Numbered from the stretch's first letter, positions 8,946 to 18,194 are shown. The stretch is 64,000 nucleotides of DNA from Clostridiales bacterium (GCA_017615755.1 JAFZZM010000040.1:1-64000); one strand, 5' to 3'. Numbers and translations: made by a program. The notes: generated from the sequence alone by a model not told the origin.

Positions 8946-8974
8946 ATGATTAGGTTTACTATGGGAGGTTCCAT

Positions 8975-9400
8975 ATGGCTAAGATTGATAAGCTGAGTGA
9001 TTTTATAGTTGAAGAAAAGATTATCTGGTCGGATAAAAAGAGAATTCTCGGTATGCCGATTTCGTTTACCAAGTATTCTTTCAGCGAGAATCGTCTTTTC
9101 GTTCAACGCGGTTTTTTCAAGGTAGTAAAGGATGAACTCCTGATGTACCGTATTCTCGATGTTAGATTGCAGAGAACTTTCTGGCAGAGATTGTTCCGTG
9201 TAGGAACGATCGAACTGTCTACTGCAGATAAGTCCACTCCGATCATCTATCTTGAGAATATTTCAAATCCTGACCGTACACGTGATGCTTTGAGTGCGAT
9301 CGCTGAGAAAGAACGTGATGAGAAGCGCGTACTCGGTAAGGAAATGTTCGGAACTGCTAATGATGGTGCAATTGCCCACGATGCCGGTGTAATGGACTGA
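8975..9400 (+). CDS. bacterial PH-domain protein (bPH_2/YdbS-like)
   Basis: A 141-residue soluble protein. Most of it matches one bacterial pleckstrin-homology-like domain: YSFSENRLFVQRGFF, then YRILDVRLQRTFWQRLF and VGTIELST, ending in ENISNPDRTRDAL. The domain usually occurs in membrane-linked stress or envelope proteins, but this copy has no membrane helix. The last 35 residues look disordered. GGAGG lies upstream of the ATG, and the sirtuin gene follows after 40 bp, probably in the same transcript. Function beyond the fold is unknown. Confidence 0.7.
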   Translation: MAKIDKLSDFIVEEKIIWSDKKRILGMPISFTKYSFSENRLFVQRGFFKVVKDELLMYRILDVRLQRTFWQRLFRVGTIELSTADKSTPIIYLENISNPDRTRDALSAIAEKERDEKRVLGKEMFGTANDGAIAHDAGVMD

Positions 9401-9440
9401 TACTGTGATGGTGACCAACGACAGATAAAGGGGATGTGTA

Positions 9441-10421
9441 GTGGAAACTAGACTGGATCGATACGAAGGCGCGCGTGAGAAGAAGCTTGCGCAGTTGAAG
9501 CAGCTGATCAAGGAATCAAAGTATGTTGTATTCCTTGGAGGTGCCGGCGTCTCTACGGAAAGCGGTATCCCGGATTTCCGTAGCGGAGAAGGTATCTTTA
9601 ATCAGGAGAGCGGATTGTCATACCGCCCTGTTGATATTATCAGCCATTCGTTCTTTGAAGCGCACCCGGAAGAGTTCTATGATTTCTACAGAAGAAAACT
9701 CTGTTATCCTAAGGCGCGTCCGAATAAGGCGCACCGTGCGTTGGTGCGTCTTGAAAAACAGGGAAAGCTGAAGGCTACGATTACACAGAATATCGATAAT
9801 CTTCATCAGATGGCCGGCAGTACCACTACGATCGAGCTCCATGGTTCTGTATTCAGAAATTACTGTATCGATTGTAAAGAGAAATATGATCTGAATTTCA
9901 TCCTGAAATCCAAGGGTGTGCCGAGATGCAAGAAGTGCGGCGGTATCGTTCGTCCTGATGTCGTTCTTTATGAGGAACATCTGGAACATGAGAATATCGA
10001 TAATGCCGTAAAGGCGATCAAGAGAGCGGATCTCCTGATCATCGGCGGAACTTCTTTGACGGTATATCCGGCAGCCACATTTGCCCAGTTCTTAAAGAGC
10101 GACCGTGTCGTTATCATCAACAAGAGTTCTACATATCTGGATCTTCAGGCAATGCTGACGATTCATGACAGTATCGGAGATGTTCTGGATACTGTCATAT
10201 CCAAGTATATTCCGAGAAAGAAGACTGCGGCAAAGTCGACGGCGAAGACAAAGAGTGCGGCGACGAAGGCAAAGCCTAAAACAACAGCAAAGTCTAAAAC
10301 GACGACTGCTGCGAAGGCGAAGACTACAACATCGAAGGCAAAGACAACATCGAGTGCAAAACCGAAAACCACGACCAAGTCCAAGTCTTCCGCAAAACCT
10401 AAAAAGAAAGAAAAAGAATAA
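9441..10421 (+). CDS. NAD-dependent protein deacylase (sirtuin) with lysine-rich H1-like tail
   Basis: A 326-residue sirtuin that would remove acyl groups from protein lysines using NAD. The Rossmann NAD site is GAGVSTESGIPDFRS (residues 35-49), followed by TQNIDNLHQ and the catalytic His134 in HGSVF. A structural zinc site is formed by Cys142, 145, 163 and 166, and GTSLTVYPA closes the core. Residues 259-326 are an added tail of about 68 residues made almost only of Lys, Ala, Thr and Ser with Pro, like histone H1 C-termini; it is not part of the sirtuin fold. The start is GTG after AAAGGGG. MutS-like follows after 5 bp. Confidence 0.9.
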   Translation: METRLDRYEGAREKKLAQLKQLIKESKYVVFLGGAGVSTESGIPDFRSGEGIFNQESGLSYRPVDIISHSFFEAHPEEFYDFYRRKLCYPKARPNKAHRALVRLEKQGKLKATITQNIDNLHQMAGSTTTIELHGSVFRNYCIDCKEKYDLNFILKSKGVPRCKKCGGIVRPDVVLYEEHLEHENIDNAVKAIKRADLLIIGGTSLTVYPAATFAQFLKSDRVVIINKSSTYLDLQAMLTIHDSIGDVLDTVISKYIPRKKTAAKSTAKTKSAATKAKPKTTAKSKTTTAAKAKTTTSKAKTTSSAKPKTTTKSKSSAKPKKKEKE

Positions 10422-10426
10422 GACTT

Positions 10427-12271
10427 ATGAGTGAAAAGATTCAAATGCGGGATGCCGAGTTCGAAAAACGGAGTAAGGCTCTCGATGATGTTTATAAAGA
10501 AATGGAGACCACCGCAGATCGATTGGCGAATCTGCGGGGCTTTTTGTTTTTAGCGACTGCGGTTCTTGTCGTTCTTTTCTTTACCCAGAATAGAGAGAAA
10601 TGGTTTCTCATCAGTGCTATAATTCTGTTCGCACTGTTCTTGGTTTTTGCTGTCCGTCACGCGAAACTTAAGAGTAAAGTGAAGCGTTGTCAGGTCTTAA
10701 AGGAGATCCACCAACAGTACATTGCCAGAACGATGCACGATTTCAGTAAGCTATCTGACGATGGTGCAGATCTTCAGATCGAGAAGCATCCTTTTTCGGG
10801 TGATCTGGATCTTTTTGGTCCGAGATCGCTGTTTTCTCTTGTTTCGGTCGCGCATACCTCGTTTGGCCGTATAGCTTTACGGGATCTGCTACTGGCGGCC
10901 TCTTCCGAAGAAACGGATCGTGAGAGCATAAAGCTTCGACAGGAAGCGGTATCTGAGTTTTCCGAACAACTGGATCTGGTTCAGGAACTGGAAGCGGATA
11001 CGAAGATGAATGTAAGTAAGCAGGGATCGCCGCAAGCGCTTCTTGCATACATTAATTCCGATGTTTCACCCTTGAACAAGGTAATGGTGGCATTGCGGGT
11101 CGTATGTTCGATACTCCTTTGGGGGACATTTATAGCAGCATTGATCATCGGACGATGGGCTTTCCTGGCTCCGGCTTTTTTCTTTGTTATGCAGCTCCTG
11201 CTCATGATGCTCACGTACGGAAAGAACAGTACGACGTTCACCCTGGTGGAGAAGTTTTTCCCTGAACTTCGTGCTTATTCGAATATCTTTACTTCGATTG
11301 AAAAAACAGAGGTAAAGTCAGCATTTCTGGTAAAGCTTAAGGAACAGCTGTACTCGGACAGCAAGAAGGCAGAAGGGGAGAAGACGACCTCTGCGTCGAA
11401 CCAGCTTCAATCTTTGTATAAGTGCTGTCTTCTTATCCAGGCTCGTATGCAGCCGCTTCTTTATTTCGTGCTGAATATGGTATTCCCGTTTGATGAACTC
11501 TGTATCCATCTTCTTGAAAACTGGAAACAGACTTCCGGAAAGGGTATTCCGGACAAACTCAAGGCGATCGGACAGTGGGAAGCTGTGATGAGTCTTTCGG
11601 TAGTACACTTTATCTATCCGGAAGGTTGCGTACCTGAAATCGTGGATTCGAAGACGCCTGTTTTCGACGCAAAAGAAATGGGACATCCGCTAATTCCGGA
11701 ATTAAAAGTGGTCCGTAACGATTTTTCGCTTAATAAGGGATGTGCGATCATTACGGGTTCGAACATGTCGGGAAAGACGACACTGCTCCGAACAGTCGGC
11801 ATTAATATGGTACTGGCTTACGCAGGCTCGGTTTGCCCGACTCGTTCGCTTTCTCTTTCTATAATGAATCTCGGCGCTTCCATGAGGATCGAGGATAACC
11901 TGGGTGAGGGTGTTTCCACGTTCTATGCGGAGCTGATCAAGATTGAGAGGATCATAAGACTGGCCGATACAGAGCGTCCGCTTCTGTATCTGATCGACGA
12001 GATATTCAGAGGAACGAATTCAAAAGACCGTACAGAAGGCGCCTGGATCGTCCTCAAAAAGCTGAATAAGCCATCGATCATCGGCCTGATGTCCACGCAT
12101 GACTATGAGCTGTGCAAGATGAATGCCAATAATGAAGTCGATCTGGTATATTATCACTTTTCTGAATATTACGATGATGACGGCTTGCATTTTGACTATA
12201 AACTGAAAGACGGTATGTCTACACAGACAAATGCGAAATACCTTATGAAACTAGTGGGTATTGACGATTGA
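10427..12271 (+). CDS. membrane-anchored MutS-family ATPase
   Basis: A 614-residue protein with the MutS ATPase core at its C-terminus: Walker A GSNMSGKTT (about 444-452), the signature region DNLGEGVSTFYAEL, and Walker B LYLIDEIF followed by RGTNSKDR. There is no MutS mismatch-reading domain I. Instead there are two hydrophobic helices near residues 38-76 and another pair near 220-265, so it sits in the membrane. Related proteins are annotated as MutS-family mismatch repair, but the anchor argues for another role in membrane-associated DNA structure handling. Only weak purine-rich sequence precedes the ATG, so coupling to the sirtuin is likely. Confidence 0.8.
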   Translation: MSEKIQMRDAEFEKRSKALDDVYKEMETTADRLANLRGFLFLATAVLVVLFFTQNREKWFLISAIILFALFLVFAVRHAKLKSKVKRCQVLKEIHQQYIARTMHDFSKLSDDGADLQIEKHPFSGDLDLFGPRSLFSLVSVAHTSFGRIALRDLLLAASSEETDRESIKLRQEAVSEFSEQLDLVQELEADTKMNVSKQGSPQALLAYINSDVSPLNKVMVALRVVCSILLWGTFIAALIIGRWAFLAPAFFFVMQLLLMMLTYGKNSTTFTLVEKFFPELRAYSNIFTSIEKTEVKSAFLVKLKEQLYSDSKKAEGEKTTSASNQLQSLYKCCLLIQARMQPLLYFVLNMVFPFDELCIHLLENWKQTSGKGIPDKLKAIGQWEAVMSLSVVHFIYPEGCVPEIVDSKTPVFDAKEMGHPLIPELKVVRNDFSLNKGCAIITGSNMSGKTTLLRTVGINMVLAYAGSVCPTRSLSLSIMNLGASMRIEDNLGEGVSTFYAELIKIERIIRLADTERPLLYLIDEIFRGTNSKDRTEGAWIVLKKLNKPSIIGLMSTHDYELCKMNANNEVDLVYYHFSEYYDDDGLHFDYKLKDGMSTQTNAKYLMKLVGIDD

Positions 12272-12290
12272 TGTATATTAATGGTATCTT
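12261..12290 (+). promoter_or_regulatory. possible lysA promoter
   Basis: TTGACG at 12261 and TATCTT at 12285 are 18 bp apart, with TGG directly before the -10 (extended -10). It overlaps the stop region of the MutS-like gene. Confidence 0.45.
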
Positions 12291-12342
12291 TTAAAAATGC
12301 AAGAAGATGATAGAATGGTTGCAAAAAGAGAGGAATAAAGTC

Positions 12343-13590
12343 ATGATTTCATATACTGAGCAGATGAATTACTTTGGTAACACCAATCCGGATGCGCTGG
12401 CCGAGAAGTACGGCACACCTTTGTATGTATATAATGAGAACATTCTGAGAAGACAGATGAAAAGGGTGGCAGGAGTTCTTCCGAACCACAGATTTACTGC
12501 GAATTTCTCGATCAAGACAAACTCAAATCTGACGATCCTGAAGATGGCTTTGGAGGAAGGTCTCAATGCGGATGCCATGAGCCCGGGTGAGATTTATGTG
12601 TTGAAGAAGGCCGGCTTCCCGAGTGATCGTATCTTCTATGTTCCGAATAATGTTTCCGAAGAGGAAATGCAGTATGCCATCGATGAAGGCGTAATGACCA
12701 GCCTTGACAGTCTTTCCCAGATCGAAATGTACGGAAGACTGTGCCCTGGCGGAAGAATCTCTGTTCGTTTGAATCCCGGCGTTGGTGCCGGTCACCACGA
12801 GAAGGTCGTTACAGCAGGTAAGAAGACAAAGTTCGGTGTGGCTGCGCAAGATATCGCAAAGATCCAGGAAGTGGCCAAGAAGTACGACCTGCATATCGTC
12901 GGATTGAACCAGCATATCGGCTCTCTTTTCATGGATTATAAGAATTACCTTGAGGCCGTACATAACTTCCTTCACTATGCAGAAGACTTTGATGAACTGG
13001 AATTCCTGGATTTTGGTGGTGGTTATGGTACACCTTACCATAAGCTGGAAGGTGAAGCAGAGTTTGACATTGAGTCATTTAAGACTGAACTGGATGCGCT
13101 TCTTACCGAATGGAAAGAAAAGAGCGGTAAGGATGTGCTTTTCAAGATGGAACCTGGCCGTTATGTCGTTGCCGAGGGTGGCGTGATCCTGGGACGTGTG
13201 CATGCCGTAAAGGAAAACTACGGTCATAAGTATGTCGGTACCGATGTTGGTATGAATGTGCTGATCCGTCCGGCTATGTATGATTCCTGGCACGATGTTG
13301 AGATCTATCGCGATGGTAAGCCGGTCCTGGATGGAGAAACAGGTGAGTATACTGTAGTCGGAAATATCTGTGAGAGCGGTGATATCATTGCCAAGGACAG
13401 AGAGATCGTAGCTCCGAAGGAGAAGGATATTGTTGTTGTTCTGGACGCTGGTGCATACGGTTTCTCTATGTGCTCCAACTATAATAACCGCCTTCGTCCG
13501 GCAGAGGTACTCATTAAGAGCAATGGTGAAGATGTTCTGATCCGCAGCCGTGATACATTTGAGGATCTGGTACGCCACTTTGATGTTTGA
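12343..13590 (+). CDS. lysA: diaminopimelate decarboxylase
   Basis: A 415-residue PLP enzyme of alanine-racemase fold III, last step of lysine synthesis: meso-diaminopimelate to L-lysine. Residues around 57 (FSIKTNSN) hold the PLP lysine. GLNQHIGS and the glycine-rich FLDFGGGYG bind phosphate, MEPGRYVV follows, and CESGD supplies the second-subunit Cys. An upstream in-frame ATG at 12307 exists, but AGAGAGG lies 9 nt before 12343 and the extra 12 residues are unlike the family. Other members of the fold act on ornithine or arginine; the overall pattern fits LysA best. Confidence 0.85.
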   Translation: MISYTEQMNYFGNTNPDALAEKYGTPLYVYNENILRRQMKRVAGVLPNHRFTANFSIKTNSNLTILKMALEEGLNADAMSPGEIYVLKKAGFPSDRIFYVPNNVSEEEMQYAIDEGVMTSLDSLSQIEMYGRLCPGGRISVRLNPGVGAGHHEKVVTAGKKTKFGVAAQDIAKIQEVAKKYDLHIVGLNQHIGSLFMDYKNYLEAVHNFLHYAEDFDELEFLDFGGGYGTPYHKLEGEAEFDIESFKTELDALLTEWKEKSGKDVLFKMEPGRYVVAEGGVILGRVHAVKENYGHKYVGTDVGMNVLIRPAMYDSWHDVEIYRDGKPVLDGETGEYTVVGNICESGDIIAKDREIVAPKEKDIVVVLDAGAYGFSMCSNYNNRLRPAEVLIKSNGEDVLIRSRDTFEDLVRHFDV

Positions 13591-13642
13591 GCATATTGAA
13601 TAGAAATATGTTAAAGTCTCAAGAGAATTTGGTGTAAATGGC

Positions 13643-13671
13643 TTGTAACAAACCGCCCCTTGAATTATAAT
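13643..13671 (+). promoter_or_regulatory. promoter of the kinase/vWA/PP2C operon
   Basis: TTGTAA and TATAAT are exactly 17 bp apart, 30 bp before the ATG at 13702. It overlaps an upstream in-frame ATG (13660), which is therefore not the start. Confidence 0.75.
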
Positions 13672-13701
13672 TTCACTAGGCATATTTTCGTGGGGGTGCA
13701 T

Positions 13702-15609
13702 ATGGCGAATTTTGCGGAGGTCTTACAAGGTTTTAGTTCTCTTGTTATTGACTATTCTGCGTTACTTGAACTAGTGGATCCGGTGATCCAGAATTCTCTG
13801 ATAACGACTATCATCAATCAGAATAAGACTGTCTATATCAGCAAGTCATTCAAGGCTTTTCACGAATGTGTTGTCCGTGCTAACAATCCGAATGATGAAG
13901 AAATAGCGGATGCTACGAAAGAATCACTTCGACGTCTGGTCGATGCGAAGATCTTGCGTGCCAGCAAGAGTGCCTCTACAGTCGACTTTTTCCTTGAGCA
14001 CCTTAAAAACGAAGATGAATGTCTGTTGATCGGTCGTAACAGCACCGCTTTCATGCGCCTTAGAAATATCAATGCCAATGGTCTTTGCTCGGTATTCGTT
14101 GTGGATAATGGGAATATCCGTTTTTATCCTGATGTGAATGCCTGCATGGAGAAGGAGACCGCTTATTCGGTCAATCCTATCGCCGGAAATGCTGACTATA
14201 TCGCCGTAGACATCTATTTCAGTGTCGGAGATGTGGTTTATACTGATGAGAATGATGCGATCAAGCTTCAGTCTCTGATCAGTACAGGTGCGGAAGGCCT
14301 TGTTTTCAATACCAATCTGGAAGGCTGGGTGGCAAAAGTCTATCATCGTGGCGGAATTACGCCGCTTCGCTGGTATAAGCTCATGAAAATGCGTGATCTC
14401 GGCATTCAGGCCGAGAATATCTGCTGGCCTTTCAAGCTTTTGTTTTCGAAAGATAAAGTACCGGTCGGTTATCTTATGAGAAAGGCATCGGGTGTGACGA
14501 TCAGCCGTGCTTTTGACGGACCGGATGCAATGAATACTTATTTCCCGTCATGGATGCGTCTGCATGTTGTTGATGCTGCGCTTTCTTTCCTTCATATCAT
14601 GGATTACCTGCACCTGCATGGTGTGCTTGTAGGCGATATCCAGTTGAAGAATGCCATGATCGATGACGAGGACCATGTATATCTGATCGATATTGACAGT
14701 GTTCAGTATCAGGATCTGCCGTGTCCGGTTGGTACGGAAGAATTTACCAGACCTGAACTATGGAACAAATCTTTTGTCTCTTTCCTGCGAAGACCTCAGG
14801 ATGAAGACTATTCCATCGCGATCCTTGTTTTCTCCATGCTTTTCTGTGGACAGCACCCCTATGCACAGAGAAACGGCCTGGAGACGCTGCGTGACGAGAT
14901 GGAAGCCAGATCGTTCCCGTATACTGTTGATAATTCCCAGAACGAACGTATTCCGCTTGGCGGCTACGATAAGATCTGGGATGCGCTGACACCGACATTG
15001 AAGGATATGTTCGTAAGAGCTTTTGCCAAGGGCGAACTCTTTGATTCGGTAGAGTGGACGGTTGCGCTTACTGAGTACCGTGAAAAGCTGAACAAGCACG
15101 AGATCGAGGATGAGGAGTATTACAATGTCTTCCCGTATTTTGTAGAAGAACAGGAAGAGGAGACTCCGAAGAAGAGAAGCGGTGGTAAGGTAAGTATTCG
15201 TGAGGCCGTAATGAATTCAAATCTGAATTCGGCAGATACTGCAGACCTGTATGCAAAACAGGTGGATGGAAGTCAGATGCGTGAGGCACCGAAGCCCAGG
15301 GTACAGAATACCCCGAGAATGAGCGGAAGCACAGGTGGTTTCACCCCTAAAAAACCTGTCGAGCCGCGTCCGCAGCAGGAGAGATCCTCTGATTCCGGTT
15401 CTTCACCGTTTGCGGCAAGACCTTCTGCAGATAAGAGTTATAATAGTAGCAGCAGGATCTCAGGCACATCGTCGTCTGCACCGTTACAGTCTTCGCGTAT
15501 GCCTATGAATGATAACTCCGGCGGGTTCTCCAAAACCAAGCTTGCCGCAGTGCTTTTGATCCTTCTGGGCATTGGTTTGGTTGCTTTGATCTATTTTTTG
15601 ACTAGATGA
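13702..15609 (+). CDS. tail-anchored kinase-like protein with N-terminal PIN-like region
   Basis: A 635-residue protein. Residues 12-145 read like a PIN-type fold (LVIDYSALLELV, FHECVV, ECLLIGRNSTAF), which is inferred. Residues 185-350 are a divergent protein kinase: loop STGAEGLVF, Lys212 in WVAKVYH, catalytic-loop VGDIQLKNAMI with Asp312 and Asn317, and LIDIDSVQ in the DFG place. The layout matches YegI-like kinases paired with vWA and PP2C proteins. Residues 480-610 are Pro/Ser-rich and disordered; a helix at 614-633 anchors the C-terminus. The ATG at 13702 follows GGGGGTG. It heads a four-gene operon. Confidence 0.75.
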   Translation: MANFAEVLQGFSSLVIDYSALLELVDPVIQNSLITTIINQNKTVYISKSFKAFHECVVRANNPNDEEIADATKESLRRLVDAKILRASKSASTVDFFLEHLKNEDECLLIGRNSTAFMRLRNINANGLCSVFVVDNGNIRFYPDVNACMEKETAYSVNPIAGNADYIAVDIYFSVGDVVYTDENDAIKLQSLISTGAEGLVFNTNLEGWVAKVYHRGGITPLRWYKLMKMRDLGIQAENICWPFKLLFSKDKVPVGYLMRKASGVTISRAFDGPDAMNTYFPSWMRLHVVDAALSFLHIMDYLHLHGVLVGDIQLKNAMIDDEDHVYLIDIDSVQYQDLPCPVGTEEFTRPELWNKSFVSFLRRPQDEDYSIAILVFSMLFCGQHPYAQRNGLETLRDEMEARSFPYTVDNSQNERIPLGGYDKIWDALTPTLKDMFVRAFAKGELFDSVEWTVALTEYREKLNKHEIEDEEYYNVFPYFVEEQEEETPKKRSGGKVSIREAVMNSNLNSADTADLYAKQVDGSQMREAPKPRVQNTPRMSGSTGGFTPKKPVEPRPQQERSSDSGSSPFAARPSADKSYNSSSRISGTSSSAPLQSSRMPMNDNSGGFSKTKLAAVLLILLGIGLVALIYFLTR

Positions 15610-15619
15610 GGAGGAATAT

Positions 15620-16360
15620 ATGAGTAGCGATATTGGTGGTTTTTCAAAATCAGATTTTGGCAGTAGTACGAGACGTCGTCTGCCGATTTGCTTTTGTCTG
15701 GACATCAGCGGTTCGATGGCAGGTTATCCGATCGAACAGTTGAACGATGGTTTGCAGAGTTTCTTTTCTTCCATTCGTGAGAATGAGGAGACACGTTCTT
15801 CCGCAGATATCGCCATCATCACTTTCGGTGGTTCAGTAGACATTTTCCTTCCTTTCGGAAAGACAAGTAAGGAACAGACCGTTCCCAGATTGCAGGCAAC
15901 GACAAGTTTGACACCGATCGGTGAGGGTATCCTGACCGCTCTTGAACTTCTCGATGCCCGTAAGATCGGCTATAAGCAGATGGGTATCAAGTACTATCAG
16001 CCTTGGCTCGTTGTTATTACAGACGGCGCTCCGCAGGGTACAAATGCTGTCCAGAACATGGAAAAGGCAATTGAAGCGGTTCGTGAACTGGAAGATAACG
16101 ACAAACTGGTCGTATTCAATATCGGCGTAGGTAACAGCGCGGACTTCCCGATGCTGCAGAGACTTTCCGGTAAGAGAGAAAAACCGATCTCAATCAGCAC
16201 GGCTCAGTTCGGTAAACTGTTTGCATTCCTTGGATCCAGTAGTTCCTCGGTCGTTTCCAACAGTATGGGCAGTGATGCACTTTATAATCTGAATCAGGAA
16301 CCGGAAGGTACATCGATCGCGATGGAAGATTTCTTCCGTACGATAGAGGAGAGTCAGTAA
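15620..16360 (+). CDS. von Willebrand factor A (TerY-like) protein
   Basis: A 246-residue soluble vWA protein. The MIDAS metal site is complete: Asp28-x-Ser30-x-Ser32 in LDISGSM, the Thr in TSLTPIGEG, and the Asp in VVITDGAPQG. It resembles TerY-type vWA proteins, which act as metal-dependent scaffolds with a kinase and a PP2C phosphatase. It starts 10 bp after the kinase-like gene with GAGGAGG, and PP2C begins 1 bp after its stop, so the three are translated together. A Ser-rich stretch (SSSSSVVSNS) near the end is probably flexible and could be a phosphorylation target, which is a guess. Confidence 0.85.
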   Translation: MSSDIGGFSKSDFGSSTRRRLPICFCLDISGSMAGYPIEQLNDGLQSFFSSIRENEETRSSADIAIITFGGSVDIFLPFGKTSKEQTVPRLQATTSLTPIGEGILTALELLDARKIGYKQMGIKYYQPWLVVITDGAPQGTNAVQNMEKAIEAVRELEDNDKLVVFNIGVGNSADFPMLQRLSGKREKPISISTAQFGKLFAFLGSSSSSVVSNSMGSDALYNLNQEPEGTSIAMEDFFRTIEESQ

Positions 16361-16361
16361 T

Positions 16362-17558
16362 ATGCGCCCTGAGCCGATTTTGGCCAATGTCTCTCTGATT
16401 GGAAATAAGCACGTAAACCGTAATACACCTTGTGAAGATTCGTCGTATTCTATTACCAGAAACGGCGTTTCTGTTGTGTGCATTTCAGATGGTGCAGGCG
16501 GCTCCAAGTATACGCATGCACGTTTCGGATCGAAGTGCGCGGTAGAGTGCGTGGCAGAGCTTCTTACGAATCACTTTGATGCGTTCTATTTTGAAAACCG
16601 TGAGAGTGTGTGCAGAAGCATCCTGGTTACGGCCGTGCATTCCAAGATGGCCGACCTTCTTGTAGAACATGATCTGGATGGTCTGGAAAGACTTTCCTGT
16701 ACGTTGTTGTTTGTTGCAGTAAAAGGTGATCTTGTCCTGGCGGGACATATCGGAGATGGTTTGATCTGCCGTGTGTCTCCACATGGTCTTTCCCCATTGA
16801 CCCTCCCGGCAAATGGCGAGAATGCTTCGTCTACATATTTTATTACGTTCCCGAATGCCCAGGAATATCTGCGTCTGATCAAGACAACGACAGATAATAC
16901 CCACGCTTTTGTCCTTATGTCGGATGGCGTGGAGGACATGGTATATGATGCGTCGAACCAGCTGGTACGACCGGTTGTCGCCCGTCTTGCGGAATTGGCT
17001 TCCCAAGGTAAGGAAAAGGCGGAAGAGGCACTTGCTGCTACCATAAAAGAGTTTGTTGTTGATGCAAGCCAGAATTCAGATGACGCTTCGGTTGGTATCT
17101 TGTACCTGACAGGAACGCCGGCGCCTGATTTTTCAGCATTGTCGGACAGTAAAGCCAAAGTTGAACGAGATTTTAACGATACGATGCGTGCAGTACAGAT
17201 GGAATTGGTCCCCCAGGTTAAGCACGCACAGGAAATTCTTTCGAAAATCAATTGCCAAAACACCGCAGATAGTGGTAAAGTTAAAGAGGAGAATAGCGTT
17301 GATGACGAGTCTGTGGATGGCAATAGGGATAAAGCAGATTCTGATTTAACGGCGAATGAGCATAACGATGCTGATTTGAATGATTCTGACAAGAAGGGCA
17401 AACTGGTCGAATCGGAGGCGGAAACAGAACAAGAGGAATCTCGTTCTAGTGAGTTTGGGGTTCCGAATAATCGCAAAGTAGTACCTTTGTGGGCATTCTT
17501 GTTGATGACCGGACTCTTCATAACAGCATTAATAGTACTGGCAATCGTTGGATTGTAA
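16362..17558 (+). CDS. tail-anchored PP2C-family protein phosphatase
   Basis: A 398-residue metal-dependent Ser/Thr phosphatase. Conserved motifs are in order: CEDSSY (25-30), ISDGAGGSKYTH with Asp43, AGHIGDG (127-133), LMSDGVEDM (185-193), and DDASVGILYL holding the last metal Asp. Residues 260-370 are acidic and probably disordered. A C-terminal helix (about 375-398) anchors it to the membrane, so both the kinase-like protein and this phosphatase face the cytoplasm from the membrane. It probably reverses phosphorylation by the kinase encoded two genes upstream. The start has AGAGGAGAG before it. Confidence 0.85.
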   Translation: MRPEPILANVSLIGNKHVNRNTPCEDSSYSITRNGVSVVCISDGAGGSKYTHARFGSKCAVECVAELLTNHFDAFYFENRESVCRSILVTAVHSKMADLLVEHDLDGLERLSCTLLFVAVKGDLVLAGHIGDGLICRVSPHGLSPLTLPANGENASSTYFITFPNAQEYLRLIKTTTDNTHAFVLMSDGVEDMVYDASNQLVRPVVARLAELASQGKEKAEEALAATIKEFVVDASQNSDDASVGILYLTGTPAPDFSALSDSKAKVERDFNDTMRAVQMELVPQVKHAQEILSKINCQNTADSGKVKEENSVDDESVDGNRDKADSDLTANEHNDADLNDSDKKGKLVESEAETEQEESRSSEFGVPNNRKVVPLWAFLLMTGLFITALIVLAIVGL

Positions 17559-17569
17559 TTGGGGGCAGT

Positions 17570-18172
17570 ATGAGCGAGATCGTTAAACAGAGAAAATATA
17601 ATTTCGTTACGTCAGTAAAGTTGCCTAAACTCGAAGAGATCATCGAGGCAGCTTCTGACTTTTCCACGCCTACAGAAAAGAAGATCCTGGTCGGTGAATC
17701 TGAAGAATCTTCTAAGAAGGATATCAGTAAACTTACCAAGCAGGTGGCGATGTCCAAGGAGCAGATGGAGCTTCAGAAACTGGGTATTGAAGTTGCTGAT
17801 GCCGAGCTCAAGCGTGCTAAAGAGAAAGAACTGGCCCGTGCCGAAGAACTTCGTCGTCTTTGCAGAGAGCGCGAGAGGATGGCTCAGAGACGTGCAGAAG
17901 AAGAGTCAATGAAGGCTGAGGATGGAACAACTGCGAAGAAGGCTGTTGTAGAACCGGTCGAAGAGCAGGTTGTCGAAGAGGTCGAGAAGGTTTATGAAGA
18001 CCTCTCCGAAGTTGCAGAGAATCCTTTCGATGAGAATGCTGTTCCGAAGAAGAGAGAAACGGCTGAGAAACATGAATTCCGGGAAACAGTTCTTGAAGAT
18101 GATTACACTGAAGAGATGGGATTCCTTGATGATAGTTCCGAATCGGTAGACGACGACTTCCTTGATTTCTAA
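17570..18172 (+). CDS. coiled-coil protein of the kinase/vWA/PP2C operon
   Basis: A 200-residue protein not recognised as a known family. Residues 55-125 form a highly charged coiled coil (KQVAMSKEQMELQ, then AEELRRLCRERERMAQRR). The C-terminal 75 residues are acidic and end in DDDFLDF. There is no signal peptide or membrane helix. The ATG at 17570 follows GGGGGCAG, 11 bp after PP2C, and a strong terminator follows, making it the last gene of the operon. It may be an adaptor or a substrate of the kinase/phosphatase pair; this is inferred from position only. Confidence 0.7.
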   Translation: MSEIVKQRKYNFVTSVKLPKLEEIIEAASDFSTPTEKKILVGESEESSKKDISKLTKQVAMSKEQMELQKLGIEVADAELKRAKEKELARAEELRRLCRERERMAQRRAEEESMKAEDGTTAKKAVVEPVEEQVVEEVEKVYEDLSEVAENPFDENAVPKKRETAEKHEFRETVLEDDYTEEMGFLDDSSESVDDDFLDF

Positions 18173-18194
18173 GGAACATTTCAGAAGATAATAT

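Noticed and set aside
13591..13625. Hairpin CATATT/AATATG as a lysA terminator
   Set aside because: The stem is short and A+T-rich with no T-run behind it.
13660..13701. ATG at 13660 as start of the kinase-like gene
   Set aside because: It lies inside a consensus promoter; the ATG at 13702 has a strong ribosome binding site.
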